From NCBI GenBank assembly GCA_002914845.1, contig JXTC01000040.1:1009981-1073980 (forward strand): 64,000 bases of DNA, given 5' to 3'. The notes under the pieces were generated by a model that ran no database searches, was not told the DNA's origin, and was given only the letters and a program-made list of their open reading frames with translations. Each line of letters starts with the position of its first letter. The stretch's first letter is position 1. Positions 23,321 through 35,615 of this stretch are shown piece after piece. A program made the translations under genes and the position numbers. This stretch comes from Trema orientale. Lineage: Eukaryota > Streptophyta > Magnoliopsida > Rosales > Cannabaceae.

Positions 23321-26270
23321 ATGACTTCGACTTCTGTGAAGAACAGCTTATTGCCTCCGGGCTTGGTCTCTAATCTCCAGGAGGTCCTTCTCAGCAGGAA
23401 AGGTGGTGGTGGTGGTGGTGGTGATGGAGACCAATCCAAGGAACCTGATGAGGCCACGGAACCCTCTTCTTCTTCTTCTCCTGCTGAAGCTACTGGTGCT
23501 GATGATGATAGTTCCAAGCCTATTGTTTTGGTCACCAATGGTGATGGGATTGATGCCCCTGGCCTTACTTCCCTTGTTGAAGCTCTTGTTTCCCAAGGCC
23601 TTTACAATGTCCATGTCTGCGCTCCTCAATCGTGAGTTTTCTTTGTTTTTGGTATTTTCTGCTCATTTTTTCAGATGGGTATCTCTGCTTTGTTTGATTC
23701 TTGGAGATTTTTTTTTGGGGGGTTGTATATGTCTTAGTTTTCTCATCTGGGCGTAGTTGTCTATGTTATTTTGAGTATTGATGCCTTTGAATCAGTAAAT
23801 ATTTGTAATTTGTTTTCTTTGAAATTGGGTTCTTTAGGGACAAATCTGTGTCTGGCCATTCTGTGACTCTGCGAGAAACGGTTGCTGTGAGTTCCGCGGA
23901 CATTAAAGGTGCCACAGCCTATGAAGTTTCAGGTATAATTATATCTTTATGTTTTTATACCCTTCTTTCCGTTTTTACTAGAAGTTTTGGATCGAGCTAC
24001 CGCTATGTGGCCTTTGTTATTGATATTGTGTACTCGTGCTTTTCATTTTGGTTGCGGTGAACGATAGTAATAGGTTTCATGATGATTCTTCTACTCAGGG
24101 ACTCCTGCGGATTGTGTTTCATTAGCATTATCAGGGGCACTTTTTTCTTGGTCAAGGCCTTTGCTGGTTAGCATTTATGTGCTCTAGTATTTGAATAATG
24201 TATATAGTTTGGAGCCAAGCATTTCTCGAGTTTTTAACTGTGATATGATTTCAGGTAATTAGTGGAATTAACCGGGGATCAAGCTGTGGCCATCACATGT
24301 AAGCATCATGTGTTTGCCTATAGATTCTTTCTAATATTTTGTGTTTTAGTAATGTATCAATGTGGAGTATCATTTGGAACGATGCATTTGTATTTGTTAG
24401 GGATATCTTCAAAAGCTGTGTTTTCATTATACAATGCTGGTCGATTATGTTTTCCCCCTTCTTATGGCTATGAACTTTATTCGAAAGCTAAGGACTAAAT
24501 CAAACTTCAAATCCACCAGGTTTTACTCGGGTGTTGTTGCTGGAGCTAGAGAAGCAGTTATATCTGGTGTACCATCTTTGTCAATATCCCTGAATTGGTG
24601 TGTTGGCTTTTATATGAAGTTCAGTTTCCGTTTATTTATGGAATCACAAGTTAATATTTGGTTAATCAATTGCAGGAAGAAGGATGAAAGTCAAGAAAGT
24701 CATTTCAAAGATGCAGTTGCTGTTTGCTTACCTCTGATTAATGCAGCTATTAGGGATATTGAAAAGGGAATTTTCCCCAAAAACTGTTCTCTGAACATTG
24801 AAATTCCAACTTTACCTTTGTCAAACAAGGTGTGTGTTATACTTGAAGTATCCTATGGCCTCTTTGTTGAAAATTCGTGTGATGCACTACTTAGAACACA
24901 AACTGACTTAAAAGTACAAGAGATATACAATTCACCAGGCTTGCATTCAATGAAAATTTACAGTTTGCTCTTCAGGTTGATCCTTCATTAATTGGGGAAC
25001 GTGTTCACCATTGACAAGTCCTCAAAGTCAGAATACTTAAGTTTTAAGGAGATGTACAGATCATGGAGACAAGTAATGGTTCTTGTATACCTAGTAGTAT
25101 ACAAGGGTGGCCATTGCCTGTGTTTGGAGTGTGTCACCATTACACAACTTATAAGCCGATACTGCCTGCACCTGCTATTCAATATATATATATATAGCAC
25201 ATGAATGTTAGGGAAAAATAACTTTAAAAAAATGGTTAAATCCTGACACTTTACAGGTGATTAGGAAGGAAAATTAATATTTTTTCCCCCTTCAACAGGG
25301 TTTTAAATTAACCAAGCAAAGTATTTGGCGATCTACTCCCAACTGGCAAGCTGTTTCAGCTAATCGGTACCCTGCAGGACATTTTATGTCCAATCAACAA
25401 AGCCTCGGAATCCAACTTGCTCAGCTTGGTCGAGATGCCTCAGCTGCAGTGAGTACCTTTTAATGAATGGCTTATGTTCTGTTAGTATTGTTACTATTAT
25501 TATTTTTCTTTTGGATCAACTTTTTCCATAAGAACTTGTTTGCCTCTCCGTTTTTGTTAATGGCTTTATATCCTTTTCTCAGGGGGCTGCTCGCCGCCTG
25601 GCAACACAAAAGAAGAATGTGGAGATTGAATCCACTGGAGCTGCTGGAAAAACTGCGCCTGAGCGGGTTAAAAAGTTCTTTAGGCTAGAGGTAATGAAGA
25701 AAACAGGCGAAAAGAAACCATTATGAGACTACTTTATAAAGGATATCTAATTGCTTCGGGTTAATGAGAGAAAGTTGCTTCATGGTATTTGTGTTATTTT
25801 CTTTTGTTGTATAACACATTACACATGTACTTCTAGAACTATGAATTTCACCTGTTTGTTGGTATATTTGGATTATCATTGCTGTTTCGGCTTCCCTCAA
25901 ATTATTTATAGTATATTCATCAAGTAAAGAACTAATCCACGAAGCATACATGTTTGCAGTTTCTGGATAAGGAGCAGGATGACGTGGATGCGGATCTGGA
26001 TTTCAGAGCGCTTGAAAATGGATTTGTAAGTTCACAGGGTTTTTTTCTTTTTGGTTTGATTAGTGAGACTCACGCTTATTCGTCTTGAATCTAGGATTTC
26101 TTTTTGATAACGTTTTTTCGCAACTACTTCTAAGCTGGTGGCTGATTCTTGCATTTACTTTGGAGTACCAGGTTTCAGTAACTCCTGTCTCTCTTTCTCC
26201 AAATATCGAGTTGGAAATTCACTCAGCTGCCTCAGATTGGATTTCTTCTGCACTTCAGCAAGAGCAATAG
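23321..26270 (+). CDS. SurE-like phosphatase (survival protein E, 5'/3'-nucleotidase family)
   Basis: Exons: 23321-23631, 23838-23932, 24099-24166, 24255-24298, 24520-24597, 24676-24829, 25299-25448, 25583-25690, 25960-26025, 26172-26270. They join in frame to 390 aa, with intron phases that match at every junction. SurE proteins are metal-dependent phosphatases of nucleoside monophosphates. After an N-terminal Gly/Asp/Ser-rich leader (about 70 residues) comes PIVLVTNGDGIDAPGL, then CAPQSDKSVSGHSVTL, EVSGTPADCVSLAL, VISGINRGSSCGHHMFYSG and VPSLSISLNWKKDESQ, all hallmark blocks of plant SurE homologues. The first Asp of the bacterial NDDG metal motif is Gly here (NGDG). The leader has no obvious targeting signal. 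A plant-specific C-terminal part ends WISSALQQEQ. The promoter is pyrimidine-rich. Confidence 0.93.
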
Positions 26271-27181
26271 GTTGTCCTCAGTCTGGCATGATTTTTGTGT
26301 ACATTTGCAGTTCTGACATTTTTTTTTTTCGCTTCCTTTATTTCTACTTCTAAGGTCTGCAGGTCCTTATTACTAGTTACCGACTAAGAGTTGATTTTGG
26401 TTTCCGCTTTCCACTTAGAGCTGTCTTATCTTTTTTCTCTTAAATTTAATCTTCCAGGTCGGTTGTGTCCATTGTTTTAGTTCTTTAACCTCCTGTTTCT
26501 GTGGTGGAGCAAATGCTTCCTGTAATCTCATTTGGCATGTTTTATTTGTGCCAGTTTGTTTTGTTGTCGTTACCAGCAAAACTGCTTGTAATTTAATGGA
26601 ACCTTTTCCATTCTTAATTTATTATAGGTTGAATTGGGTTTGTGTATTTTGCTAAAGTCATTTCTGATTTGGTACTTTAATATGCAAAATTTTGTATTTG
26701 TAAGTGATGATTTGATGAAAGCTGAGCAGGCTGAAAGAAACTAAGTGCGTAGTATAGAATTGGATTTTGAGTCTTTGAGAAAGTTGAGAAGTTTGGTTTA
26801 CGAAATCCAAGTAATGTAGACGAGAAAGCAAAGAATTTGGACAATTGCTTGGAAGTTCAAGTCTGGATCCATCCAAGATTCTGTATTGAAGCCAAAGTTA
26901 CAAGCTACACGAATATTTCTGATTCTTATCTTTAACAATTTATGGTTTGCTTTTTAGATAGCCTACACATTAGCTGTGTACTCAAAGAACATTGCACATA
27001 AATAGGAAAACATTTACATGATTCTAAATGGTATTTGGATAACAATAATTTGCGGTTGGAATTTTATTATTTTCTTTTCTACCCGAGAAAGTTAAAAGCA
27101 TAGAGGAAGTATTACATAAAAATTATAAATAAGATCTATAAATTCCTCTTATCTTGGTAAATATATGCATATATATATATA
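26271..27181. other. 3' flank of the SurE gene
   Basis: Untranslated 3' sequence of the SurE gene probably runs to about 26600-26650. Beyond it the DNA is AT-rich with no frame that looks coding. A (TA)n tract at about 27165-27180 borders the MITE chain. Confidence 0.55.
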
Positions 27182-28550
27182 GGGCACCAATCCAGTAGAT
27201 TTTTTTTTTACCTATACATAGGTATTATTTTGGTCAATAAAAATTTATCATGCATATTTTTTTATTGTAAAAAGTATGAGAAAGAAATAGCATTAATGAT
27301 ACTCGTCTTTTCATGCACTTCATTATAGCTGTTAGATCACCATTAAATGATGATCCAACGGCTAAAAAAAAATACATATACATAGGTTAAAAAAAAAATA
27401 CCTATTGGATTGGCAAATGTATTTTTTTTTTTTACCTATACATAGGTATCATTTTGGCCAATTAAAATTTATCGTGCACATTTTTTTATAATAAAAAATA
27501 AGAGAAATAATATTAATGATGTACGTTTTTTCATACATATCATTATAGCCATTGGATCATTATTAGATGATGATCAAACGGCTAAAAAAAATACCTATAC
27601 ATAGGTAAAAAAAAATACCTACTAGATTGGCAACCATATATATATATATGGGCACCAATCTAGTAGGTATTTTTTTTTAATTATATTGTTTTGCCCAATT
27701 AAAATTTATCAAGCATGTCTTTTCATGATAAAAAATGGAGAGAGAAAAATATTAAATAATGAGTTTTTATTTTTATTTTTTTTTCCAACCGTCCAAATTA
27801 TGATAGCCGTTGAATAATGATCTAACAGCTAAAAAAAATATACTTACAGATAGATTAAAAAAATACATATTGGATTTGAACATATATATAACATAGTTAT
27901 ATATATAGTTATATATATGTTCAAATCCAATATGTATTTTTTTTACTTGTCTATAAGTATTATTTTACCTAATTAAAGTTGATTACGCAAGTCTTTTTAT
28001 GGTAAAAGGTGAGAAGATAAAAGTATTAAATAATAGATATTTATGAGAAGAGAAAAGTATTAAATAATAGATATTTATATATATATATATGTTCCAATTT
28101 AATAGGTATTTTTTTTACTTATTTATAAGTATTGTTTTACCTAATAAAATTTAATCACGTATGTCTTTTCATGGTAAAAGATGGGGAGAGGAAAGCATTA
28201 AATAATGGCTATTTATTTTTAATTTTTTTTTCAACTACTCAAATTATGGTAGTCTTTAGATCATGATCCAATGATTGAAAAACTTATCTATCGACAGATA
28301 AAATAAAATACCTATTGGATTAGGAACCATATATATATATATTTTACTTGTCTAATTAAAATTCATCATATTCCTTTTTTTATGATAAAAGGTAGAAAGA
28401 TAAAGAAAGAGCTTTAAATAATATATATTTATTGTTATTATTATTATTATTTTTTCAATTACTTAGATCATTGTAGCCGTAGATAATGATTCAACAGCTA
28501 AAAAAAATACTTATAGATAGGTTAAAAAAAGTACCAACTGGATAATCATC
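27182..28550 (+). mobile_element. Head-to-tail chain of about six copies of one MITE
   Basis: Approximate copies: A 27182-27417, B 27418-27635, C 27650-27890, D about 27910-28085, E about 28090-28330, F about 28338-28550. All lie in the same orientation. A full copy begins GGGCACCAATCCAGTAG and a T run with CCTATACATAGGTA. It continues with AATTAAAATTTATC, a central AGCCGTTGGATCA-like block and GATGATCCAACGGCTAAAAA, and ends with CCTATACATAGGT and TACCTATTGGATTGGCAACC. Copies A and B are closest to the family form; C to F drift progressively and some lack one end. Joints often fall in (TA)n tracts. Two further members stand alone at 54157-54414 and 61702-61938. Confidence 0.75.
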
Positions 28551-28698
28551 CACATATATATCTACATATATATATATTTCTTTTCTTTTTTTTTTTTAGA
28601 TTTTGCTAACTAATGTGTTTAGTATATAAAGATTAATACAGTACGTGTTTTTTCAATTTTATTTTTGAGGAAGGTAACTACAAATTTTGGAGAGTTAT

Positions 28699-28850
28699 GC
28701 TTGTTTGGTATGGAATTCAAATCTTATTTAACAAATCTGGAAACAATTTTTATATAGAAAGTTGATAAGATAAATTATTTTATCCTATCAACTTTATATA
28801 TATAAGTTGTCTCCGGATTCATAGAATATAATTTGAATCCTAACTTTACT
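28699..28850. mobile_element. Degenerate fold-back MITE of the family seen at 62189-62348
   Basis: The left part (GCTTGTTTGGTATGGAATTC, GAAAGTTGATAAGATAAA) pairs with the right part (TTTTATCCTATCAACTTTAT, AATATAATTTGAATCC). The same blocks in the same order make up the cleaner copy at 62189-62348. The right end is poorly kept, close to the insertion point of the TR-GAG element. Confidence 0.6.
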
Positions 28851-29212
28851 AAAAAAAAAGTACGGAAATTAATTACTAGTTGTTTTGGGGTATTAGTCTA
28901 ATTTTTAGATTAACCCAAATACATGCTTTAGTCCTAATTAATTATATGCCTAACATAATTTGGATGAGGCCATAATCAAGATAATTGGATCATGAGTTGG
29001 CAAGCTCCTATCTACTTGGCAAGAACTCATTAGACGAGACTTGAAGCATTGACACATCACTCCTCCTTAGCCTACAAGATGAAGTTATCCAATGCCATGA
29101 AGACACTTCATCAACTTGGATAATAAATAAAATTCTTCCATAAGAGATTGACACCTCTTCATTCTAGAAGCTTTAAGAAGCTACTAAATTGTAACCTAAG
29201 ATCTTGTACACT

Positions 29213-29295
29213 AAGTACTTACAAGCTAAGTACTTGTAGATTAATTGCTTACAAGAGAAGTACTTGAAGACCAAGTACTTATTACCTAAGTACTT
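29213..29295 (+). promoter_or_regulatory. 15-bp-phased array of AAGTACTT palindromes upstream of the LTR TATA box
   Basis: Perfect AAGTACTT occurs at 29213, 29228, 29258, 29273 and 29288: all starts fall on a 15-bp grid, and the empty slot at 29243 holds the decayed form AATTGCTT. The array ends about 80 bp before the TATA box. The 3' LTR repeats the same five sites with the same spacing (33594, 33609, 33639, 33654, 33669). GTAC is the core bound by plant SBP/SPL factors and by the copper-response element, so an enhancer role is possible but not shown. Confidence 0.6.
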
Positions 29296-30283
29296 CTATC
29301 TTAAGTAAATTAATGAGGAGTAGATACCTTATTTACTTCTAGCCTAAGATCACTTGTACAATAAGGCAAAATTTGCCTATAAATAAGGGGTACACCCCTC
29401 CATTAATAAAAGAACTAGGCATTTAGCTTATTTTTCTCATCAATACAAAATTCTCTCTAGTTCTTTCTCTCCCAACCGTTCCCTTCCTCTCTTTATCTTG
29501 CCTTTTTTTCCCCACCTGTGGTTATCTCCATCATCACTTTTTCCTTTTATTAACACCACAACCACAATTACATACAAGGGATCTTATACTTTTGTCAATA
29601 TCCTTATTCTAATCTCTTCGGCACTTGGTTCTTAGTCAATCCAAGGCCTTGTTAGATGCTTATATCACCACCATCATCATTTTATTATTTCATCCGTGCA
29701 TGTCACCTTGCATGAGCCCAATTTATCATTTTACTCTTCCATGATCCACTTTTGTTCGTCTTCATGCATATATACACGTATTTTTACATCTTGATCATTA
29801 GTTCTCTATTCACATATACTCTTATATGTTCATGTATGTATAAATTTAGTCACTAAGTTTCTAGTATTTATATAAATACATATATTTTTATATAACTTTA
29901 GATATCCACAACCTTTTATACATATCCTTTTCTAGGCCCATTAATCCTTTTTCATATCATTTTCTCATTATCTAATTACTTTTTTATCATCTTTTTATCA
30001 TTTAATTATTTTTATACTATCTTTTTCTACACACATTTTTTTAACTTGTTTCACAAGTTGTTTTGCATGCAGGCTTTAATATTCGCACTTCAGTGATCCG
30101 TGGGTACCGAGCTAACTCTGTACTTGATGTGTGGCACAAATTTGGGATTTTGTATTCTATCATTATCTTTTACTATCTATTTTATCTAACCTCTCATTGA
30201 CATCTAGTTTACACTATGGTCAGTTTATTCGCCTCCGTCAACTAGACCTCTTCGTCATTATTGTATTATTATATTATTGTTGT

Positions 30284-30565
30284 GTCGTAAGCCTGTTGTC
30301 CTAGCAACCGCCTATGTACAAGGGCGCCGTAGGAAGTATTGTTGCTTATTACAACCGCCTATCGGGACTTCGATACGTAGTGACAGTGTTATGATAACAC
30401 TTACGTCTTTATTATTATTACGACATTATTATTATTATTATATTGTAAGTACGTTATCCCTGCAATCGCTAACGTGGCAAGGACGTTGTGGGAAGTGTTG
30501 TTTTCTATATTGACCGTCCATCAGGACTTCGACACGTAGACAGTGTTGTGATAACTCTTACACCT
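30284..30565 (+). repeat. Internal duplication of about 125 bp near the LTR end
   Basis: Two diverged copies (about 30284-30408 and 30442-30565) share CGTAAG, GTTGTCCTAGCAA/GTTATCCCTGCAA, GGAAGT.TTG, CAGGACTTCGACACGTAG-like and CAGTGTT.TGATAAC blocks and are separated by a TTATTATTA tract. The same pair is present in the 3' LTR (about 34667-34950), so the duplication predates insertion. Confidence 0.7.
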
Positions 30566-31054
30566 GTGCACTCTTTGTAATCTAACCATAACCCTAGTTA
30601 TTCTCTGCTTTATTTTAATTAATCACCAGTCTCGTTAATTAATTAGAGCACGAGGTCAAAATCTCGAATATTAAAAGGAGACTCCGCTGGGGAGTAGCAT
30701 CAGGGAAACTACGTTTTCCCTGGGATTCTCCAGATCCGCAAGTGCATCCCGTCACTCTACCAGTTTTACTTTTCAAAAAATTTTGTTTCGTATACCGAAA
30801 CTCTACCAAGATACTGTTAGTTTCACTCCTCAAAATTCTGTTTCGAATATCGAAACTATGCCAAAATTCTACCACTTTCAATTCTCATAATTCTATTTCA
30901 TATATCGCAATTCTACCAGTTTCACTTCTAAAAATTTTTTCCAAACACTACACCCTTTTTTCTTTTAATTTCTTGTTATTAAATTCTGCTCCCTTTCTTT
31001 CCTTTTCTCACATATTTTTCTATTTTTCTCTAACTTTCCATCTCATTCTTTCAA

Positions 31055-31920
31055 ATGGCTGACGAACAATATCCACCGAGATCTGAAACATCGACTCAAC
31101 AAGGAGAAAATCTTGCCCAAATTAAAATCATATTGCAAAGCTTAATGCAATCTCAAGAACTGATGATGTGAAAGTTAGCTGAGTTGGAAAGAAGAAATGG
31201 ACTGGGGACTTCATTTATCCCTATCCCATCAAGTCAAAATAATAATTCACTTGCATCACGCAGTCAAAATCTCGTCATGCTCACAACATGAGAAGGTCCT
31301 GCTAATCCTCCTGTCACAATTCTAGTAGGCATGAATAATGAAACTTCACATAGTTTCATTACGAAAGAGCAACTACAAGATGTACTCAAAGTGGAGGCAG
31401 AAAGAGCCAACAAGATTGTAGCAGCAATAAACTTTTAACCTCCATATCCTACGCATATCTTTTCTAAGCCATATCCAAAAGACTATACCAGTCCTCAATT
31501 CAAGAAATTTGATAGAAAGAAATGCAATACTAGATAATATGTCATTAGTTTCTTAGACGACCTTGGAATCTACGCCAATGACCATGAATTATGATTGAGA
31601 GAATTTTCAAAATCTCTTACTGATCGAGCATATTCGTGGTTCGTTAATCTACCAGCAAGCAGCTTCGGCACGTGGGAAGAGTTGGTAGCAACATTTTGTA
31701 CCAAATTCTTTGTAGCGGAATATAAGCTGAGCTTATCCGATCTCTCCAGCATAACACAAAAGGAAAATAAATCACTCACAATCTACGCAAATAGATTTAA
31801 AGAAAGAGCTTTGGACTGTAAAGAAATCATCTCAGAGAGTGAACTCATCCAAATGTGCGTTAAAGGCATGCAAGCAGAGTAAAGATTCATATTCAGAACT
31901 ATATCATCTCAGATTTTGCC
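31055..31920 (+). mobile_element. gag-like region of the TR-GAG element (fossil)
   Basis: Starts MADEQYPPRSETSTQQGEN; a central block with KPYPKDYTSPQFKKFDRKK, REFSKSLTDRAYSWFVNLP and TWEELVATFCTKFFVAEYKL is typical of plant retrotransposon gag (Retrotrans_gag). It is broken. A primer-binding-like GACTCCGCTGGGGA follows the 5' LTR at about 30682-30695. Confidence 0.8.
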
Positions 31921-33261
31921 GAATTGATGCTGAGAGTAAGCTACACAGAAGAAACAGTTGTGAAATTGCACAAATATACTGTAGAAAAGTGGAATACTTC
32001 ACATTTTTCTAAACGAAAGAGAGAGGTTGATTTGGTTGGATAACTTCAACAAGACAAAAAGAATCTGTCAATTCCTCCTAAAATACCTTTCATACCTGAG
32101 CAAATTGACATATTAGTTCAGGCTTGGATAGAAGATGGAGATTTAATTTGTCCGCCCAACACCAGGCTGCCAACACAAGAGCAATTGGCCAACACGTGAT
32201 TTTGCATTTACCATCACAAAATTGGTCATCTACTTCTGAATGTTACAAGGTCCGAAGACATTATTTAGCCAAGGACCGAAGAGGTGAAATCCTGCACGAT
32301 GATCAACAACGAAGGGCAGATGTTAACCCTTTCCCAAATCACTGATGAAGCTACCAAAGGAACGACAAACTGTTTTGATTAGAGAAAAATCTGCATCAAT
32401 GTTTCTCGTAGGGGTAATTTCTCTATCTACAAATCCAAAATAATGCATATACCTTACACTTGGGGACTACTGTATATTTCTTGCACAAAAAAAAAAAAAA
32501 AAAAGATTGGGAGCTAAGTGATACATCAGGAAAAAATTGGGGACCCCAAGTGATATTAACCCTATTAGTAATTATTTTTGATCTNACGCCCGAGCTATCG
32601 ACAAACATGATTTCTCCCACCAAAAAAAATAAAATAAAAATTATGCTATTCGTCCACAAAAAAAAAAAAAAAAATCATGCGATACATCCGAGCTATCAAT
32701 ATGACAAGAATCATATGATACGCCAGAGCCATCAACACTATATGACTCATCTCTGTATATATACTTGTGGTTTAGTTATATAAAGCTGTCTTGCCCAATT
32801 CAATAATCAAGAACATCTTGACATATTTTGTGCATGTAGTGGGAAATGTAATTATTTCGAAATACATTTATTTCTGTCTCCTAGACTTTATCAATATGTT
32901 ATTCTATGTTGAAAATTCATATCAACTAGGCACTAGCACTTGCTAATTCATGTCTTATGTGCTCCAAGTTGATTATTCAATTTTCAAATTCTTTATTTTG
33001 CATGACATTGCAAAGAAAATGAGAAAAATGCTACATTTCAGCATTTATCTGTCAATCTAACAAAGTTCTACCAAGATACAATCTTGGAAGAACAATTGTC
33101 CTCTTTTGCAAGAATTATTCTTCATTTTCTTACTTGGAAATATTTCCTCCATGCCAAGATATATTCGGCGCACCTTTTCAAGAATATTTAAAAAGTGAGC
33201 TCTAGCTAATGGCCACTTTCGCTATAGCTCAGGACCATTCACTATAGCTCATGGGACTTAA

Positions 33262-35051
33262 TGTTTTGGGTTATTAGTCTAATTTTTAGATTAACCCAAA
33301 TACATTCTTTAGTCCTAATTAATTATGCGCCTAACATAATTTGGATGAGGCCATAGTCAAGATAATTGGACCATGAGTTGGCAAGCTCCTATCTACTTGG
33401 CAATAACTCATTGGATAAGACTTGAAGTATTGACACATCATTCCTCCTTAGCCTACAAGATGAAGCTATCCAATGCCATGAAGACACTTCATCAACTTGG
33501 ATAATAAACAAAATTCTTCTATAAGAGATTGACACCTTTTCATTCTAGAAGCTTCAAGAAGCTACTAAATTGTAACCTAAGATCTTGTACACTAAGTACT
33601 TATAAGCTAAGTACTTGTAGATTAATTGCTTATAAGAAAAGTACTTAAAGACCAAGTACTTATTACCTAAGTACTTCTATCTTAAGTAAATTAATGAGGA
33701 GTAGACACCTCATTTACTTCTAGCCTAAGATCACTTGTACAATAAGGCAAAATTTGCCTATAAATAAGGGGTACACCCCCTCTATTTGTAAGAGAACTAA
33801 GCATTTAGCTTATTTTTCTCATTATACAAAATCTTCTCTAGTTCTTTCTCTCCCAACCATTCCCTTCCTCTCTTTATCTTGCCTTTTTTTTTACCCATGG
33901 CTATCTCCATCATCACTTTTTTCTTTTATTAACACCACAACCACAGTTACATACAAGGGATCCTATACTTTTGTCAATATCCTCATTATAATCTATTCGG
34001 CACTTGGTTCTTAGTCAATCCGAGGCCTTGTTAGATGCTTATATCACCACCATCATCATTTTATTACTTCATCCGTGCATGTCATCTTGCATGAGCCCAA
34101 TTTGTCCTTTTACTCTTCCGTGATCCACTTTTGTTCATCTTCATGCATATATACACGTATTTTTACATCTTGATCATTAATTCTCCATTCACATATACTC
34201 TTATATGTTCATGCATGTATAAATTTAGTCACTAAGTTTCTAATATTTGTATAAATACACATATTTTCATATAACTTCAGATGTCCACATATCCTTTTCT
34301 AGGCCCATTAATCCTTTTTTATATCATTTTCTCATTATCTAATTACTTTTTTTACCATCTTTCTATCATTTAATTATTTTCATACCATCTTTTTCTATAC
34401 ACATTTTTCTAACTTGTTTCACATGTTATTTTGCATGCAGGCTTTAATATTCGTACTTCAGTGATCCGTGGGTACCGAGCTACTCTCCTTGAACTCTATG
34501 CTTGATCTGTGGCACAAGTTTGGGATTTCGTGTTCTATCATTATCTTTTACTATCTATTTTATCTAACCTCTCATTGACATCTAGTTGACACTGTGGTCG
34601 GTTTATTCGTCTCCGTCAACTAGACCTCTTCATCATTATTGTATTATTATATTATTATTGTGTCGTAAGCCCGTTGTCCTAGCAATTGCATATGTACAAA
34701 GGCGCCGTGAGAAGTATTGTAGCTTATTACAACCGCCTATCGGGACTTCGACACGTAGTGACAGTGTTGTGATAACACTTACGTCTTTATTATTATTACG
34801 ACATTATTATTATTATTATTATATTGTAAGTACGTTATCCCTGCAATCGCTAACGTGGCAAGGACGCTATGGGAAGTGTCATTTTCTATATCGACCGCCT
34901 ATCAGGACTTCGACACGTAGATAGTGTTATGATAGCTCTTACACATGTGCACTCTTTGTAATCTAACCATAATCCTAGTTATTCTCTGCTTTGTTTTAAT
35001 TAATCACAGGTCTCATTAATTAATCAGAGCACGAGGCCAAAATCCCGAACA
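33262..35051 (+). repeat. 3' LTR of the TR-GAG element
   Basis: 1790 bp, the same length as the 5' LTR, ending CCCGAACA before target duplication CTAGT. The TATA box and the AAGTACTT grid are kept. Confidence 0.9.
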
Positions 35052-35094
35052 CTAGTTTTTACATATTGTTTTGGGTGAAAATAAGTTACTAGAT

Positions 35095-35615
35095 GTGTTT
35101 ATCATTTATGGCACAAATGGTCCATGAACTATCTGACTTATAGCAATTTAGTCTTTAAAGTTTCAATTGTGGTAATTATGCTCCCGAACTTTCAAATTCG
35201 AAGTAATTTCGTCTCTAAATTGTCTAAATAGCAAGTTGCTGACGAAAAATGCATAAGAAGAGCACGATGTTATGTTTGAAAGTATATTTAAAGAAAAATA
35301 AACTAAATAAAATGATTTAGAGAGAATGAATAACTTATTATTTATATTTTTAAGAGTTCTTGAAGCTGCAAATTTAGAGAAATATTTTTTTAGTAATTGT
35401 TCATTTTTATGCTTAAAATTCACAAATTATTTTTCGAATACACTTTCAGATTCCACTATGTGCTTTTGACAAAAAAATTTAACAATTGATTACAATTTAG
35501 ATAATTCAGGTACTAAATTACTATAAATTGGGTCATTGGGAAGTTCAAGTGCTTAACTTTGAGGACTAAATTGCCATAAATTGGATAATTCAGGGACAAT
35601 TTGTGCCATTAACCC
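35095..35615. mobile_element. MITE of the family seen at 59334-59876 (about 520 bp)
   Basis: The ends are inverted: TTATGGCACAAATGGTCC on the left and CAGGGACAATTTGTGCCATT on the right, with nested inverted blocks such as AATTTAGTC and GACTAAATT. Flanks TTACTAGAT (35086-35094) and ATACTAGAC (35616-35624) agree at 7 of 9 positions, a worn 9-bp target duplication. It lies directly behind the TR-GAG element and 200 bp before the bL34 start. Confidence 0.65.

Larger units (their letters stand above)
28881..30670 (+). repeat. 5' LTR of the TR-GAG element
   Basis: 1790 bp starting TGTTTTGGGG. A TATA box CTATAAATA lies at 29377-29385, with CT-rich sequence after it. The LTR is unusually long for an element with a 2.6-kb interior. 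Confidence 0.9.
28881..35051 (+). mobile_element. LTR retrotransposon with gag only (TR-GAG type), 6.2 kb, decayed
   Basis: Two LTRs of 1790 bp each (28881-30670 and 33262-35051) are flanked by a 5-bp target duplication CTAGT (28876-28880 and 35052-35056). The interior is only 2.6 kb and shows a gag-like region with no recognisable protease, reverse transcriptase or integrase. This fits non-autonomous gypsy-type elements with a gag domain (TR-GAGs), which must borrow polymerase from others. The gag-like region is broken in several places. In a 215-bp sample the LTRs differ by about 6 percent, an age similar to the Tat-type element. An unresolved base lies at about 32585. The LTRs contain a phased GTAC array and an internal duplication. 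Confidence 0.88.
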
